A stretch of DNA of 64,000 bases from Tretioscincus oriximinensis (GCA_022410635.1 JAJVDF010000018.1:3119190-3183189); one strand, 5' to 3'. Positions 1 through 12,130 are shown, counted from the first letter of the stretch. Numbers and translations: made by a program. Notes: generated by a model not told the origin, from the sequence alone.

Positions 1-1219
1 ATGTGTGTCTTCTGGACGTGACACATTCTTCCTCAAATACATGTATGTTTCTAGAATGCAGTAATGCGACACATTGAGCAGAGCCTCTTGTCACCTGCAG
101 GCACCCATGGGGCTCCAGGCAAAAAGCCCAATCTAACAAAATAAAATCAATGGCTCACAGAGATGATGTTGTGTTATTGAAAGCTTTTGGGACCACATAA
201 GATCAAAATTACATTATCCATGTGTAAGATTAAAGCTGTTTAGTACAAAACCATGTCGTATAAGGAACCTATGTTTTATTGAGAGTGTAAGAGAAAACCA
301 AGTTTATGAAACCCAAGCAACATATAGTTGTCAATTATTAACCATCAACAGTTTAGATGAAAAATTGTACAAGTTGTGGCTAGTATAGTTGTTTGCATTT
401 CTCTCTCTCTCTCTCTTTAAACCTGAAGTTAAATCACAAATGAGACTGGCCACTTTTCTTCTGGAAAAGTGTCCAAAAACCATAAAAATCTAATATATTA
501 CACAATCGTATTTTTTGAAATGATACAAAAAATTTCAATTACATTTGGCTGGAGTACAAAATCAAACCACCCATAATGATGAGAGTAAATTTTGACAATG
601 TGGATTTCCCCACTAGAAAGAACAGTTTCTAATATTTTTATGTATGTAGAGGATCTTTGTTTAATACTAAAGGTCAGGGCGTAATGAACTGGCTTCTGAG
701 GAACACAACAATGCACCTGTCTGCCTGATTTGTCTGTTTATGTTTGCAAATACCTATATTCCAATATCTGTTCCTGCAAACTTCAATGAAAATTGTAGGG
801 CTGGGACAGCATATTATTATTTGTTGCTATAGCACTTAGATGACAAGTACTGTACCATGCAAATGATTGTTTTTATTATCCCAGCTGCTACTTTGAGCCA
901 GAAAGGAGCTATCATTATGATCTTTAAAAGCAAAACACATTTCTCACAAAATAGCTCTGCTGCATTGCCCATACTTACATTCACTAAAGAACTGCTTTCA
1001 TTTGAGACTAGAGAAAAAGAAAATTTATGTGAAGATTAGTACTCAAAAGTGATTGGTGAGAGTTCAGCATCTCTAAAAATTTTAATGTATTAAATTAAGA
1101 CTTGCAATATTTCAGCAGCTGTTTAATCAGTCTCAACTATAAGTGCGCCTGTAGACGCGATCACTCAAAAACTATTTATGCACTGCAGTAGCAGTTCAGA
1201 GATTGGGGCCATAAAGGTG
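1..1219. other. Upstream intergenic DNA, no gene seen
   Basis: AT-rich sequence with only short open frames that show no recognisable protein and no coding bias. A short CT-dinucleotide run lies near 400-416. I see no RNA gene or clear repeat here. Confidence 0.5.
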
Positions 1220-1412
1220 ATGGGAAGGGAGTGGTGAAGGCAGGAAGCATCTAAAAGCCACTTGCAGGGAGTCGGGAGTCGGTGAAGGTTTTGCTTTTTT
1301 GTCCCCTGCTTGAAATGCTTAGAAGAAATTGGTGGCCTACTGTGTAATGCAGAATACTGGACTAGATGGACTGTGGCCCAATTCAGCAAGGATTTTCTTA
1401 AGTGCTTATGGT
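1220..1412 (+). mobile_element. LINE 3' end fragment (family ending in TTCTTATG)
   Basis: The stretch reading 'aatactggactagatggac..ggcccaattcagcaag' and ending near 'ttaagtgcttatg' matches a second copy at 11850-12108 and antisense copies at 23761-23873 and 39945-40035. The layout, a conserved 3' block followed by a short directly repeated TTCTTATG-type tail, is typical of CR1-related LINE ends in reptiles. The subfamily name is not certain. Confidence 0.6.
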
Positions 1413-1798
1413 CCTATTTAAAGAGACATTCCTTTGACTTCCACCAGCCCAGCAGAAATGCTCTCTATAGATGGGGTACTGGTTGTCAACAATAACAAAA
1501 TGACCAGCTTCTGGTTTCTCAACTTTAGGCAGAATTTCTGTTTCTGGTTTTATGGTTCTTATTTGCATTTCTGCATGCTTTTCCATGCCAGTTTTTCATG
1601 ATGACAAATGCATATTATAAAAGCTTGGATGCCCGGCAGCTTCATGAAGTTAGCAGTAGTAATAGCAGGAGCTCAAATTACGAGGAGGGTGAAATGGAGC
1701 TTTGTTGTGCTGGTGATGGGGCCTGCTGGAAACTATAGTCCAAGCAGTGGACAGCTGCTTGTACCCAGAAAATATGTTTCCGTGGGGTCATGCCCTGC

Positions 1799-1826
1799 AG
1801 ACTACAACTCCCAGCCTGCATTGTAG
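1799..1826 (+). promoter_or_regulatory. ZNF143/THAP11-like motif
   Basis: The sequence ACTACAACTCCCAGCCTGCA starting at 1801 is close to the SBS-type element bound by ZNF143 and THAP11 in vertebrate promoters. A weaker inverted relative, ggaaactatagtcc, lies about 70 bases upstream. No CpG island or gene start is visible around it, and this motif also spreads inside repeats, so function is uncertain. Confidence 0.4.
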
Positions 1827-1829
1827 CTG

Positions 1830-2984
1830 GCACAAAAAGGGACGACGCCTCTTTTGTCAATCTGTGCCCAGTCCTGCCCTTGAAAATGTATTTTCTGCTG
1901 ACACGAAAGTGGCTAGGCGACTGGGTTATAGACTGTTGCTTTCTGTAGACTGTTTCTCAATCAACTATTTTTTCTCCAACTCAGTCATAGTATAGCATAG
2001 TTGTGGACTTAGGCTTCACCCATATTGCTCTCATTTTTAATATTGGTTTTCCTCATGTGGCCTGATAAAGGACTTCCACGGTCATTTTTGAAAGCCTACA
2101 TGCACAATTGTTTTAGTGTTTTTTACACTTAAAATCTCATGTGACTTTTCTTCCCGTAACACAATATGCTGTCTTTTTTTCAAAGGACCTTCCATTATTC
2201 TTTGTGTGCACCGGCTTCCGAGTGAGCAATTTATAGTCTCACTAATACAAATCAATTTCCTGCAACAACCATTTTTGCTGAAAGTAACACAAGATGATCC
2301 AGGCGGGGCCATTGTAGTGCCTTGGTACCACTACACAGCTACTGTTGAAGAGTTTTTGAAATTCTTTGAATAGCTATGAAGAAAAAATGTTTCATTGACT
2401 ATTAGAATGCCGTTGTGTCGCTATGGGCAATAACATGTTTAGCAAATACTTCCAAGGTTTCCAAGAAATGTCATGTGCAGATATAGAGAAGCTCAGGAAT
2501 TGACGTAATTCATTGAACTTTAAATTTCTCCAACATTCCTATTAACCGCTTGAGGCTATTTAATGCAAGATCACAGGAACGTCAATTACACAGAGACTTT
2601 AGAACACACAAATATGGGACAGGAAAGCTTTATGCCTCTGCTCTAAAGAGAAATGGGTTATGGTGCAATCTTCATTCATTCTGTTGACCCACCTGCCTCA
2701 CATACTGAGAAGAAAGGGAGGAACATGGCCTGATAATGAAAATGTTTTTGTTCTCATGAATGTATCTCTCTTTCTCCCTCTCCTTTCTTCTGTAAATGTG
2801 CTTTAGGGTACAGGGTTACACAAGATTCATGGAGGACTAATGTGATTCAAATTGCCTAAGCAATGGAAGAGTTTGCCAGGGATTGAAACTGGAAATGAAA
2901 ATTCCCCAGTTTCAAAAATTTTTGTCTAGGAAATGGTCTTGGAAATTGGCCACTTTCTGGTTTTCGTTTAAAAGCAACCTACAC
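1830..2984. other. Intergenic DNA, no gene seen
   Basis: Short frames on both strands (for example near 2082-2373) overlap one another and resemble no family I know. I see no tRNA-like boxes and no LINE or SINE end before the SINE that begins at 2985. Confidence 0.45.
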
Positions 2985-3303
2985 GGCAGGCATGGATAGC
3001 ACAGTTGCTAAGGAATTAGCCTCTCAGCTGGGAGATTGGGTTTCAAAGCCCTGTGTGGGACGTGGGGAGGGGTGAGCACCTTCCACTAGCCTGTAGCTCT
3101 AGCCAACCCAGCTATTCTAAAGCATGAATTGCAAGAAATTGCAACTGATTGCAAGTAGATACATGGGAACCACCAGAGCCTGGTGGGGAAGATAGAATTT
3201 CAGCCTTCGGGCAAAAGTACCCTTGTAAGCTGCTTTGAGTCCCTTTGAAAGGTGAGAAAAGTGGGGTATAAGAACCCAGTTCTTCTTCTTCTTCTTCTTC
3301 TAC
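2985..3303 (+). mobile_element. SINE family A copy 1, tRNA-derived
   Basis: This is a complete short interspersed element. The head 'ggatagcacagttgctaag' resembles a tRNA A box, and 'gggtttcaaagccctg' resembles a B box. A unique body follows, including 'gcaagtagatacatgggaac'. The tail 'gctttgagtccctttgaaag..ggggtataagaaccc' then ends in a (CTT)n tract. Four other copies lie in the window. Such elements are transcribed by RNA polymerase III and mobilised by a partner LINE through the shared 3' tail. Confidence 0.9.
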
Positions 3304-4709
3304 ACCATTACCATCAGTCCATACAGGCTGAATTCCCACCTGGGGGTTGGGGGTGGTTGAGAGAAAAGTGAAGTGTTCTTCATTCTTCCCAGTTACCTTT
3401 TTGCCCTGTTTTGGGAGCCTTACAGGAGAGTATTTTCGCCCTTGCCATTCAGCCCCTTTAAACTACAGATGTGGTTTAAATCCCACGCTGCCAATTTAAG
3501 GAGCCTCACTGCCTGTGAGGTCCAAGCAGTACCCTTGTCCTGCCTTACCCTGTCCTGGACATCTGCTTGCTGTGGGAATCTGTAACTAGTGCAGAGTTAA
3601 TGCAAACTGCATTACTTTGCATTTGCTATGTTTTTTTGAGGGAATTGACCTCAAACCCTGTGATACAGTGCGATCAGCATGTGGAAATGGAAACTGAGTC
3701 AGACCAGTGCCACATGACGCAGTTTTCTTGCCCATTTTTTCCTGTAGTGGGAATGAGACCTTAGTGATAGCAAAGGTGATTTAGGGCAGCAAGTACTTTA
3801 TAAAGTGGGTTATTCTGTTCTGGAAAAGAGTTACTTTCAAGGATGGATTTTACCTCAGAGGCAAGTTCAAATTTCCAGTGCAATCCATTATGTGAACGGC
3901 ATGCTCTTGGACATTTTTTTAACCCATTCAGATTCTGTTCCAGTTCAGTTTGCCTACAAAATGCATGGTTATAGACCCCATAGTTCCTCGTTAACTCCTA
4001 GAGTCAGTATTGTCGGTAATAAATCTCTAGGCTTGAAGACTGTATCCTACTTTGACCCTCTAAAATCACTACCTCAACCACAAAGAAACCAAAGCCCTCA
4101 TTGACTACTGGAAGTTGAATGAGTTTTAGAATGCTACAGAATTCCAGAACATACTGTCTAAGGCTGTAGGCACACGATGTTTTCCTACCGCAATGGTAGT
4201 ATCATCATGATGATTCCACTAGATGCTTTAATGGAGTTTTCACAAAGAACCCAGAGGTTTTCGCAATGCATCCAAAAAAGGGCCTTTGCCCCTTTGCTGA
4301 TATTTTCCAAAATGGCCATGCCTGAAGCCATGAAGGCAAGAAACCTTCCTTTGCATATGGTTCTTAATGGGATTACCAGGATACCATGAAAAGTTGTTAG
4401 CACAAGACAATGCAAAATTGCATACTGAGCATGCAGTATTTACATCCTGGTTAGTTGCCTGTCTGTTCCACGTGGATTTAAAGGTTTCCTAATGGTTTGT
4501 TTGCAAAAAGATGAGGATATTTATGCATGGACCCACAATTGGGTTATTCTAGATTTCAAAACTATTGTGATTTTTAACACATTTTGTAGAGTATGCCTAA
4601 GTGAACACAAACTTGCTCTGGGTCTGCTGAACAGTTCCAGCATTGCACTGCTGCAGTGGAATTGGCAAACTAGTCAGCTCCTGCCCCACTAAGTGAAGAA
4701 ATTGCAATG
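3304..4709. other. Intergenic DNA, no gene seen
   Basis: Lies between two SINE copies in the same orientation. Several 65-100-codon frames occur but none carries a recognisable domain. I see no strong repeat signature. Confidence 0.45.
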
Positions 4710-5016
4710 TCTGATAGCTCAGTTGCTTAGGAATTCGTCTCTCGCCTGGGAGATCGGGTTTCGAAGCCCTGTGTTGGAAGTGGAGAGGGGTGAGCACCTT
4801 CCACTAGCCTGTAGCTCTAGCCAACCCAGCTATTCAAAAGCATGAATTGCAAGAAATTGCAACTGACTGCAAGTAGATACATGGGAACCACCAGAGCCTG
4901 GTGGGGAAGATAGAATGTGAGCCTTTGGGCAAAATATATCCTTGTAAGCCGCTTTGAGTCCCTTTGAAAGGTGAGAAAAGCGGGGTATAAGAACCCAGTT
5001 CTTCTTCTTCTTCTTT
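4710..5016 (+). mobile_element. SINE family A copy 2
   Basis: Full-length relative of the 2985 element: head 'gatagctcagttgcttagg', B box 'gggtttcgaagccctg', the same body, and the (CTT)n tail ending near 5016. Its A and B boxes are closer to a tRNA than those of copy 1. The tRNA-Lys head 'cggatagctcagt' is the best match I can recall, so a tRNA-Lys origin is an inference. Confidence 0.9.
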
Positions 5017-6419
5017 TAGAAAAGGGCAGGTATGAAAAAACTGCATTGAGATGATGGACCATGATAGGAAATGAGATAACAACCAGAAAATCACTCCACA
5101 CATGCTGAATGCAAGACGCTTTGCTTGTGCTTCCACTCAGATGTTTTGTTAGCAGGAGCAATAGCAGGAGCATACATTTCACTTTCCTGAGGACAAAATA
5201 AAGAAATCTTTGTACATCAGTATAATTTTTATGCCTGAAGTAGATTGGAATGGCCCTAGTGTCTAGAGAAACAAGCTAAGAATTTTTTTTTTAATAGACT
5301 GCTGCTAAATGACATTTTCCCTGTGGATCAGGAATGTCAGGTTTATCATAAAATGCTCACTGTGACTAAATGGATTTTTAGTTCATTCTGTTATCCATTG
5401 AAGTACCTCTGGTTAGCTATGGTGGAGCCATCTTTGACTCTACCTAAAAGCCTTTCCTTTGAAGCATGTGTCAGCTGAGAGATAAGCTGCTAGACTTTAA
5501 TAGGTTATGGCATAAAGCTAGGAAATACAGCGTATTAAGAAATAGGATAATCTGTATTTTAATCTTGAATCTCTCTTGACCAAGGGGAACCATGATTTCT
5601 GTTGGGTGTCAAATGAAGGCCTCCCTTTGTTCTTTCTGTCCTGTTCTTCACAGCCCAGACTGTGCCAGCTACAACTGCCATTTGCTTCTGAAGGTCTTTC
5701 CTCTGATCAAAGACCTCTGGTCTTAGAGATAACATGTTTGCATTTCCCCCCTCTTCTTTACCAGATGATGGTCTATAAGTACTGCAGGCAGATAACCTCC
5801 TTCAGGAAGAATGTGTTTTCTTGCTAACTTATCTGAACTCAAGGATAGTGGTTACTATGAATAGCAAATGTCATTTGGTACCCACATGGTCTCTCCAAAG
5901 AAATAGTGCTACAATATGCCCCAAACTGCATGGGTTGGATGAGATGATCTTTCTTAGGCTGAGATCAGACATCTTCAAGTGTTTTATGAATACTCTAGAA
6001 TAATCTCCCTGCTCTGCTTCAGATTATGCACATCATTGACACCTTATCTTGATATAGTTAGTGATCCTTTGGCACTATATAAACTTCCCATTCATTGAGT
6101 GCCCACACACATCCTTTCATCTGATGAATTGCAGTTGAGATAACTCTAGTGTGAAAGTATGATGGGTCATTTCAGTATTTGACATCCAGAGCAATCATTT
6201 ATCAGAATTCTTCCAGAAACTCAATCTAATCCTCACTATTTGTGAAGATCAAGTTGACACACGGGGCAATTATATATATGATGGTTCCTTGATAGGTGAA
6301 ACTAGAAAGTTACAGTCAACCATGAAGAAAAAGCTGGAAGCAAATGATCACAACCATGAGTCTTCTCAGAGGTAGCACCTTCACTCTGAAGTGCCCTAAC
6401 CTTTGCTGTCATGAAGTGA
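5017..6419. other. Intergenic DNA, no gene seen
   Basis: Mixed-composition sequence with a run of T residues near 5284. No protein-like frame, RNA gene or repeat end was recognised. Confidence 0.4.
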
Positions 6420-6775
6420 CTATGATGATGTCATCAGACAGCCAGAGGGAGGAGGTTTGGTGCAGGAGACACCCAATCAGGTGAAAGGAAAGGAGTTGAG
6501 AAGAGGGGAGGGAGTTGAGAAGAAAGGTGGAACGAGAGATTTGGTTTTGGCAGGGGAGTAATAATATAAAAAATTGTTGGAGGCCTAAAGAGGTAGGCCC
6601 TGTTTCTGTAACAAAATAAGTAGGCAGGTCTGGGTGACGGCCTGTGTGGAAACAGTGTTATAAGAACTGACAAAACTGTTTAATAATAATAAAAAACCCT
6701 TGTTGTTTTTGTTCACTTTAGTCTTTGATCCCTGTGTCTTATTATTTATTGGAAAAGAGCCTGGATGGTGGAGAA
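6420..6775 (+). repeat. Possible solo LTR or retroelement terminal segment
   Basis: A purine-rich block with a CCAAT box (ACACCCAATCAG, 6469-6480) is followed by 'aataataataaaaaaccc', which contains an AATAAA signal near 6690, and then by a T-rich stretch before 'ttattatttattgg'. This order of CCAAT, polyadenylation signal and short downstream segment resembles an LTR. No TG..CA ends, target duplication or internal genes were identified, so the call is tentative. Confidence 0.3.
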
Positions 6776-6937
6776 GAATAGTGATGACCATTTTCTGACT
6801 GACCCTTGTGTCTGTGGGGAGCTAGTGTCCAGTATAAGGAGGTTGTACATCACAGTGACTACATGTACAACTTACAGATTTCTACTGATGAGCTCCCTTT
6901 TTATACAGGTGTTGCCTTTTCGATATCAAACACATAG

Positions 6938-6963
6938 AAAAGGGGTCATCTGGTCAGCCTAGC
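6938..6963. mobile_element. Isolated terminus of the 56.7-kb hairpin element
   Basis: AAAAGGGGTCATCTGGTCAG (first 20 of 25 matching bases) is identical to the right arm of the inverted-repeat element at 56704-56888. No matching left arm is obvious upstream, so this is either a truncated copy or a very diverged full copy. Confidence 0.5.
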
Positions 6964-7848
6964 CCTGATGCTATTGCCATCCAGGGAGACTTCCCTAGGA
7001 GTCAAACACAGGAAATGGTTTATGGAGCTATTTCCTGATTTTGAAGATACATTTTCCTCTCAAGACCAAAGATTGTTAGCCCTTTTTCTTTTGCTATAAT
7101 CCATTAGTATTAGAGGCAATGATAGCTTAGTGTGGTGCAAAAGAATTTCCAGCAGTCTTTCCTCAATAAGTATCTTCTATTTTTTATCATTAATTCCCTT
7201 TTAATCAACTGTAGGTTATTTAAAATAAATTCCTACATTTTAATGCAAAAAAGAGAGACCAAAGACTGTTCTTCAGTCTTGATAATGTGGGATTTGGTGA
7301 TGTGTGAATGGTATGCCTCTACATTAATAATAGTCACTAAAAGTGTAACACTAATTTTTATGTGGCGAGAGAAGTCATTTCATTTGTAACAATTTCTCAC
7401 CTCCTGTATAGATCCTCCAAATATTCATCAGATGAAGGCAGAATGTTATTTCAATATTGATGAAATTTTATAATTCTCCACGTTGGGCAGATGCCAGCAG
7501 ACCTAGATAGAAAGCTGTCAGTGTTACTTTTGTTGATCTTAACTGGGATGGTGCCTCCTCACAGTGACTATAAATTTATATAAAAATCTCTTTCCGAAAA
7601 GGAAAAAAAGGTAGACAGGACGAAGTGTTTTTTCAGATAAAACAGATATCTGTAGCCCTTCCCCCTTTCTACTTTAATTGCTCAAATTGGTCTCAGATTT
7701 AGCATGTTCAATAAAGTGTAGGTTTCAGCTTTGTCTTACGTCTTTGGCCTGGCCACTATTCAAACTTAAAAACTAGAAGCTTTTTTGCATTTGCCCCAGA
7801 GACAGTCCCAGGAGAATTTTGGAAAAGGGGAAGAAAAGAGGGACAGTT
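6964..7848. other. Intergenic DNA, no gene seen
   Basis: An 85-codon frame near 7132-7389 is AT-driven and resembles no known family. Nothing else stands out. Confidence 0.4.
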
Positions 7849-7990
7849 TGTTTTTATACCCCATTTTCTCATCCTAGAGGCCCCCAAGAACTGTGATTAT
7901 TCCTGTGTCAGCCAGCTGGCTTCGTGTATGGGGCAGATAATTGAACCAGGAGACTATCAAATAAGAGTCTGATCCGCTAACCACAAAACC
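7849..7990 (-). mobile_element. SINE family B copy, antisense
   Basis: Read on the minus strand this begins 'ggttttgtggttagcggatc' (A-box-like), contains 'cctggttcaattat' (B-box-like) and the core 'gccagctggctgacac', and ends 'gagaaaatggggtataaaaa'. It matches the better copy at 30355-30586. The (CTT)n tail is lost. Confidence 0.7.
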
Positions 7991-8604
7991 AGATTGGCAT
8001 GGTTTGCACTGTGATTTGCCTGGAACTATCTCTGAGGCTTTCTGCCCAAGGCTTATCTGCTGTTGACAGCATAACAGCTATTCAGTCTCTCCTGCCACAT
8101 TGGAACTGGGAATCATACAAATGGGATGCTTCTGGGTGTTATATGTCAACCCAGTTTGCCCTGCCTTTGGAGAGCATTCATGCCATCCCCTCGCTCAGTC
8201 ATGACCCGATATTCAGACACAAGATCTTGAACATCACACATGCTTGCTATTGATGGGCGCAGGAACTTGAATATTCCTGCATCTAGTGTGTGAAAAGCCC
8301 CAGCCATTCGGGTCATGCTATTTAAAAATATGCAGATTAGGTCTACATCTTCAAATAATCTGTTGCATAGACATAATTTAGTAGTAATAGTGGATCTAAG
8401 AACAATAATAACAATTATATCAGTTCCTTCATGGAACTGGTGGAAAAAACGATGTTTAAGTAATGTGCCCATGACAGTGACTGCTGTAGGTATTAAAAGC
8501 TTAGAAAAATGATCTGAAAATGCTTTAAGCCAAGGAAAATCTTATTTTATTTCAAACATGCTGTCAGCTGATCTCAAACTTTCTCTTTTTTCTTTTTCCA
8601 ATAA

Positions 8605-8655
8605 ATCCAGCAAGGGGAGCTTGTAGCACTTAAGAGAGGAAGGTAGGTGGGATGA
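8605..8655 (-). repeat. Partial copy of the hairpin-headed repeat
   Basis: The minus strand contains 'aagtgctacaagctcccctt' followed by 'gctggattt'. This matches the middle of the repeats at 13842-13976 and 28763-28881. The hairpin head is not clearly preserved. Confidence 0.5.
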
Positions 8656-9120
8656 GAAGGGATGACTGTATGATCTATTATCAATAGTATCCACAAAATA
8701 GTAAAAAATGGAAATAACCTTCCCCCCCCCCCACACACAGACAACATCACCACCTCTGAGGGGACTTAGGCTGTACCCACACAACACTCCTTTATTCCAG
8801 AATTTCCTCAAAATTTGGTTTATCATTTACCAGTTTTAATATACCTTGTACGTACCTGCCTTCTACAGTATATTCCGACGTCTATCATTTTGTCAGCAAC
8901 TGACAAGCAAGATTTTCTGTACACACATCACTGTTTCCCAGCAGCCTTTTTCTTTGCTGGTTGTCAAGAGGAAGCACAATAGTCCCCCCATTAAATTGCT
9001 ATTGGATAGTTGGATGTAACTACCAGCAATTCCTTTATCTCTCATTCTCGCTGTTTCTCTCCAGAACTATGCACACATCACAACCCTTTTGCAATAACTC
9101 AGCCAACCGATAATCTGAAT

Positions 9121-9220
9121 AATTGGTTCTAAAAGCTGAAATCTGTCGGTTTATATAACAACCTGGTTAGGCAAATGTAACAGAAATTCAACTGGCAAGC
9201 GGGTTATTGACCCTGTCTGG
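9121..9220 (+). repeat. Dispersed repeat family C, copy 1
   Basis: Shares 'aatctgtcggtttatataac', 'aggcaaat' and 'gggttattgaccctgtctg' in the same order with 34511-34602. No coding content. The class is unknown; it was recognised only by comparing the two copies. Confidence 0.6.
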
Positions 9221-9229
9221 CTGCAGTTT

Positions 9230-11035
9230 TGGAACTGGCTTACAGNTGATTAGCAGAAGGGATTGTTCACACACTGGTCTGTTCCCTTTCTCATAAACAT
9301 TCTAGCCTAGAAAATAAGGATTAGAGTTGAAATGAAATATATGCTCTATTATACTTTTAAGCTGTTTTGCTTTTTAATTTTTTTCTACTCATGAATTCAC
9401 CTGCAGTTATGTGTACTGTAATAGCAAATGGTAGTGAATTTAAACATTATTCCGGAGTCTTCTACAATATTGGATATTGGGTGGAGGAATGCATCACTCA
9501 TTTATAACTATGAAATAAAAGGACATAAAGTGTCCTTCTCCATCATTCTATTTTGTATAATCTTCAGGTCTGGCTCCCTCCTGCCTTACAAAATTACATA
9601 AAGTTAATGACAGATCTCCAAGCATATAATTTAATGATTTTTAAAAATTATTATTTCTCTTCACAGCTCAGACGAAGGATTTTTCCCATCTCTTCCCAGT
9701 TGCAACAGTGCAAGAGAAATCAAAGAATGAAACAGCCAGGTGTCCTTCTGTCTTGTAAGTATTCATAAACAAATAGCTGTGCCAGCATGTGGAAATAGAC
9801 TCATCAGAATTTTCTTAGGATGAGTCTTGTATTAAGATGCATGTGACATTTGAAGATGGTGAGATTTTTAAGCCGTGTTCATGACAAGAGAAAGCAGCAC
9901 GGATGTCAAATNCAATTCAAGATTAGCATTGGCCTACTGCACTGACGCTGTGTCTGTCTTTTTGTTTGGGCATTAAACTGTTGATGCCCTTCTGTAAGAC
10001 AAATGAAATCTTTTGATGCCAAGCAGATGGTCCTTGCTCTGTGGCCACATGTATTGGCCCAGAATAAGTTGNTTGGATTAGTTCCTTTTCTGGGCATAGA
10101 AAAACTAAGTAGACTAATGTCGAACGTTCTGGCAGTTGTAGACAACACTAANGGCTTGCTAGACTGTATTTTTCACATACGGATGGAGAAATGACATGTG
10201 CGGCAACTGCTTTGAGAAAACAAATTAAAGCAGAAGCTCTTAAGGTTTTATTTGAAGTGTAGTCACATAAGACTCCAAGCTACCATAATCAGATTAGTAT
10301 TTCTGAATTTAACTGGACGTTTTAAAAATCACAGCTAAATTTAGGATTTGATCTGATAGGCCTTTTTTCAGTTACTTTTTTAAGAAAAAGCATTTCATTT
10401 CCAGACGTAACAATAATATGCCTNACAAACAGTCGTCTAAATGTAGATACGTTTTCTTCACACGAGTGTGGTATGATTGTGAGAGACTTGCCTCACCTAA
10501 TTGTGGGGTTCCATTAGTGGTAGCATTAGGAAGATCCAATATTACACTTTTTCTTCCTAGCACTTTTGTGCAGATTCTGCAGCATGAAGTGTGCCTTCTT
10601 GTTAGGTCAGAGACATATAGACAGAACTGCCATATTTTCCAAGACTTAAACCCCTGCCTTCAGCAAGGCAGTGCAAGCAAAGGCTATTTTCCCTTCTGAG
10701 TTTAGGTAGGAAAATACAATGTTTTTCATTACCCCAACTCCCAGCAGCCTCAAACTTCAGAGCATTTTAAACTGTGGCTTTTCTTCATCCACCCCATAAT
10801 AAGGGGGCTGGAGGCATCAACCAATGACAAGAGAAACAGAGTTTCTTGAGAGTTGTAGGCACCCAAATCCACATGGGATAGTCAAATATATGAAGTAGAG
10901 AAGGAGTTTCCTTGCTGTGTGGGGAATAAAGAGTAAGACCTTTGTAGCAATTTTTTTGTGATTTTGCTACAAAGCGTAGTAATCTCAATACTTTCTAGGA
11001 CTAAGAATCTATCTTATTTTGTCATACTGCAGTTT
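9230..11035. other. Intergenic DNA, no gene seen
   Basis: Contains the first single-base N calls of the window (9246, 9912, 10072, 10152, 10424). Frames near 10003-10699 are broken by Ns and show no domain. Confidence 0.4.
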
Positions 11036-11430
11036 TTGCACCCAGGCAATTTAAAAAGGATATTGGTAAACTAGTCCAAGCTCAAAAGAAAGTTACAAGG
11101 ATAGTGAGTGGTCTGGAAANCATATCCTTATTAAATAAATATCCTACAAGGAACAGTTAAAATATCTAGGGATATTTAGGGATATCTACAGATATCAGCA
11201 ATGGAATTGCAAGGTAAAGATATAGATATTAGAAAAAACTTTCTGACAATAAGGATCATCAACCAGNGGAATAGGTTGCCATAATAGATGGTGAATTCTA
11301 CATTGTTGGAAGTCTTCAAATAGAGGGCAGTCAGCCCTCAGACTGGGATGGTTTAGTGAATCCTGCATGGAACAGGCGATTGGACGCAATGACCCTGGAG
11401 GTCCTTCCAACTCTATGATTCTATGATTCT
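11036..11430 (+). mobile_element. CR1-type LINE 3' end
   Basis: Contains the end of a LINE open frame in decayed form, with a stretch translating approximately to 'KLVQAQKKVTRIVSGLE', followed by a 3' UTR. The element closes with 'ggaggtccttccaactctatg' and a direct repeat of ATTCTATG, the hallmark 3' tail of CR1 LINEs in birds and reptiles. It is 5'-truncated and carries indels, so it is inactive. Confidence 0.8.
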
Positions 11431-11849
11431 AACACAAATAGATATTCATCACTGATTGANCAATTGGGCAGAAATGCAATTCGGGAAACATAATGTGGTG
11501 AATTTGGGAGTTGGGAATGTCTGTCATTACAGACTCCAGCTTGTCNAGAAGGAGCCTTTTTCTGATACCATAAGTCGATTTTGGAAAGAAACATCGCAAA
11601 CACACCCCTACATTGCCTTATCTATTTTCCTGTGATTCACAGCTGACTAAACCCTTGGGGGAAATGGAGTTAGACTACAATTCCCATTTCTCCTGGGTAC
11701 ACTGACAGGAGTTGGCACAAAATGAAATAAAATCAATTTCTGCCACAAACCTTAGATACAAAATTGTAATAATACTAGGCTAACAGACTTTTGCACACAT
11801 GCTGTCAATCAGCAATTCTCACCTTGGGTCTCCTGATCTCACCAGGTCT

Positions 11850-12108
11850 TAGGATAATTTTCTGGCATATCTCAGCAGGACTAGTCAGGATTCCCTTTTC
11901 TGAAGGGAGACCCAGCCTCTGAGATGAAGCAACAGGCAGTACTCTGAAATGCCTTTTGCAGGGTGTCCAGAACAGTTGAAGATTTTGCCTTCTTCTGTTC
12001 CAGACTGCCCAGGTGCAATTGATTGGCCTCTGTGTGAGACAAAATGCTGGACTAGATGGGCTCTGGCCCAATTCAGTATGTTTTTTCTTATGTTCTTATG
12101 ACCCGCAA
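11850..12108 (+). mobile_element. LINE 3' end fragment (TTCTTATG-tailed family)
   Basis: Ends in 'gctggactagatgggctctg' then 'ttttttcttatgttcttatg', a tandem of TTCTTATG. It is the best-preserved 3' end of the family also seen at 1220-1412 (sense) and at 23761-23873 and 39945-40035 (antisense). It is immediately followed by a SINE A insertion. Confidence 0.7.
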
Positions 12109-12130
12109 GAAACAATCCAGTACTACAGAA

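Noticed and set aside
2985..3060. Functional tRNA gene at the SINE heads
   Set aside because: The A and B boxes are tRNA-like, but the sequence cannot fold a complete acceptor stem and continues into the SINE body; five dispersed copies share that body.
4817..5182. 121-codon minus-strand frame with Leu-rich start
   Set aside because: Largely the reverse translation of SINE A copy 2; similar frames appear in the other copies.
8146..8472. 108-codon minus-strand frame
   Set aside because: I could not match it to any family; overlapping + strand frames of similar length suggest chance.
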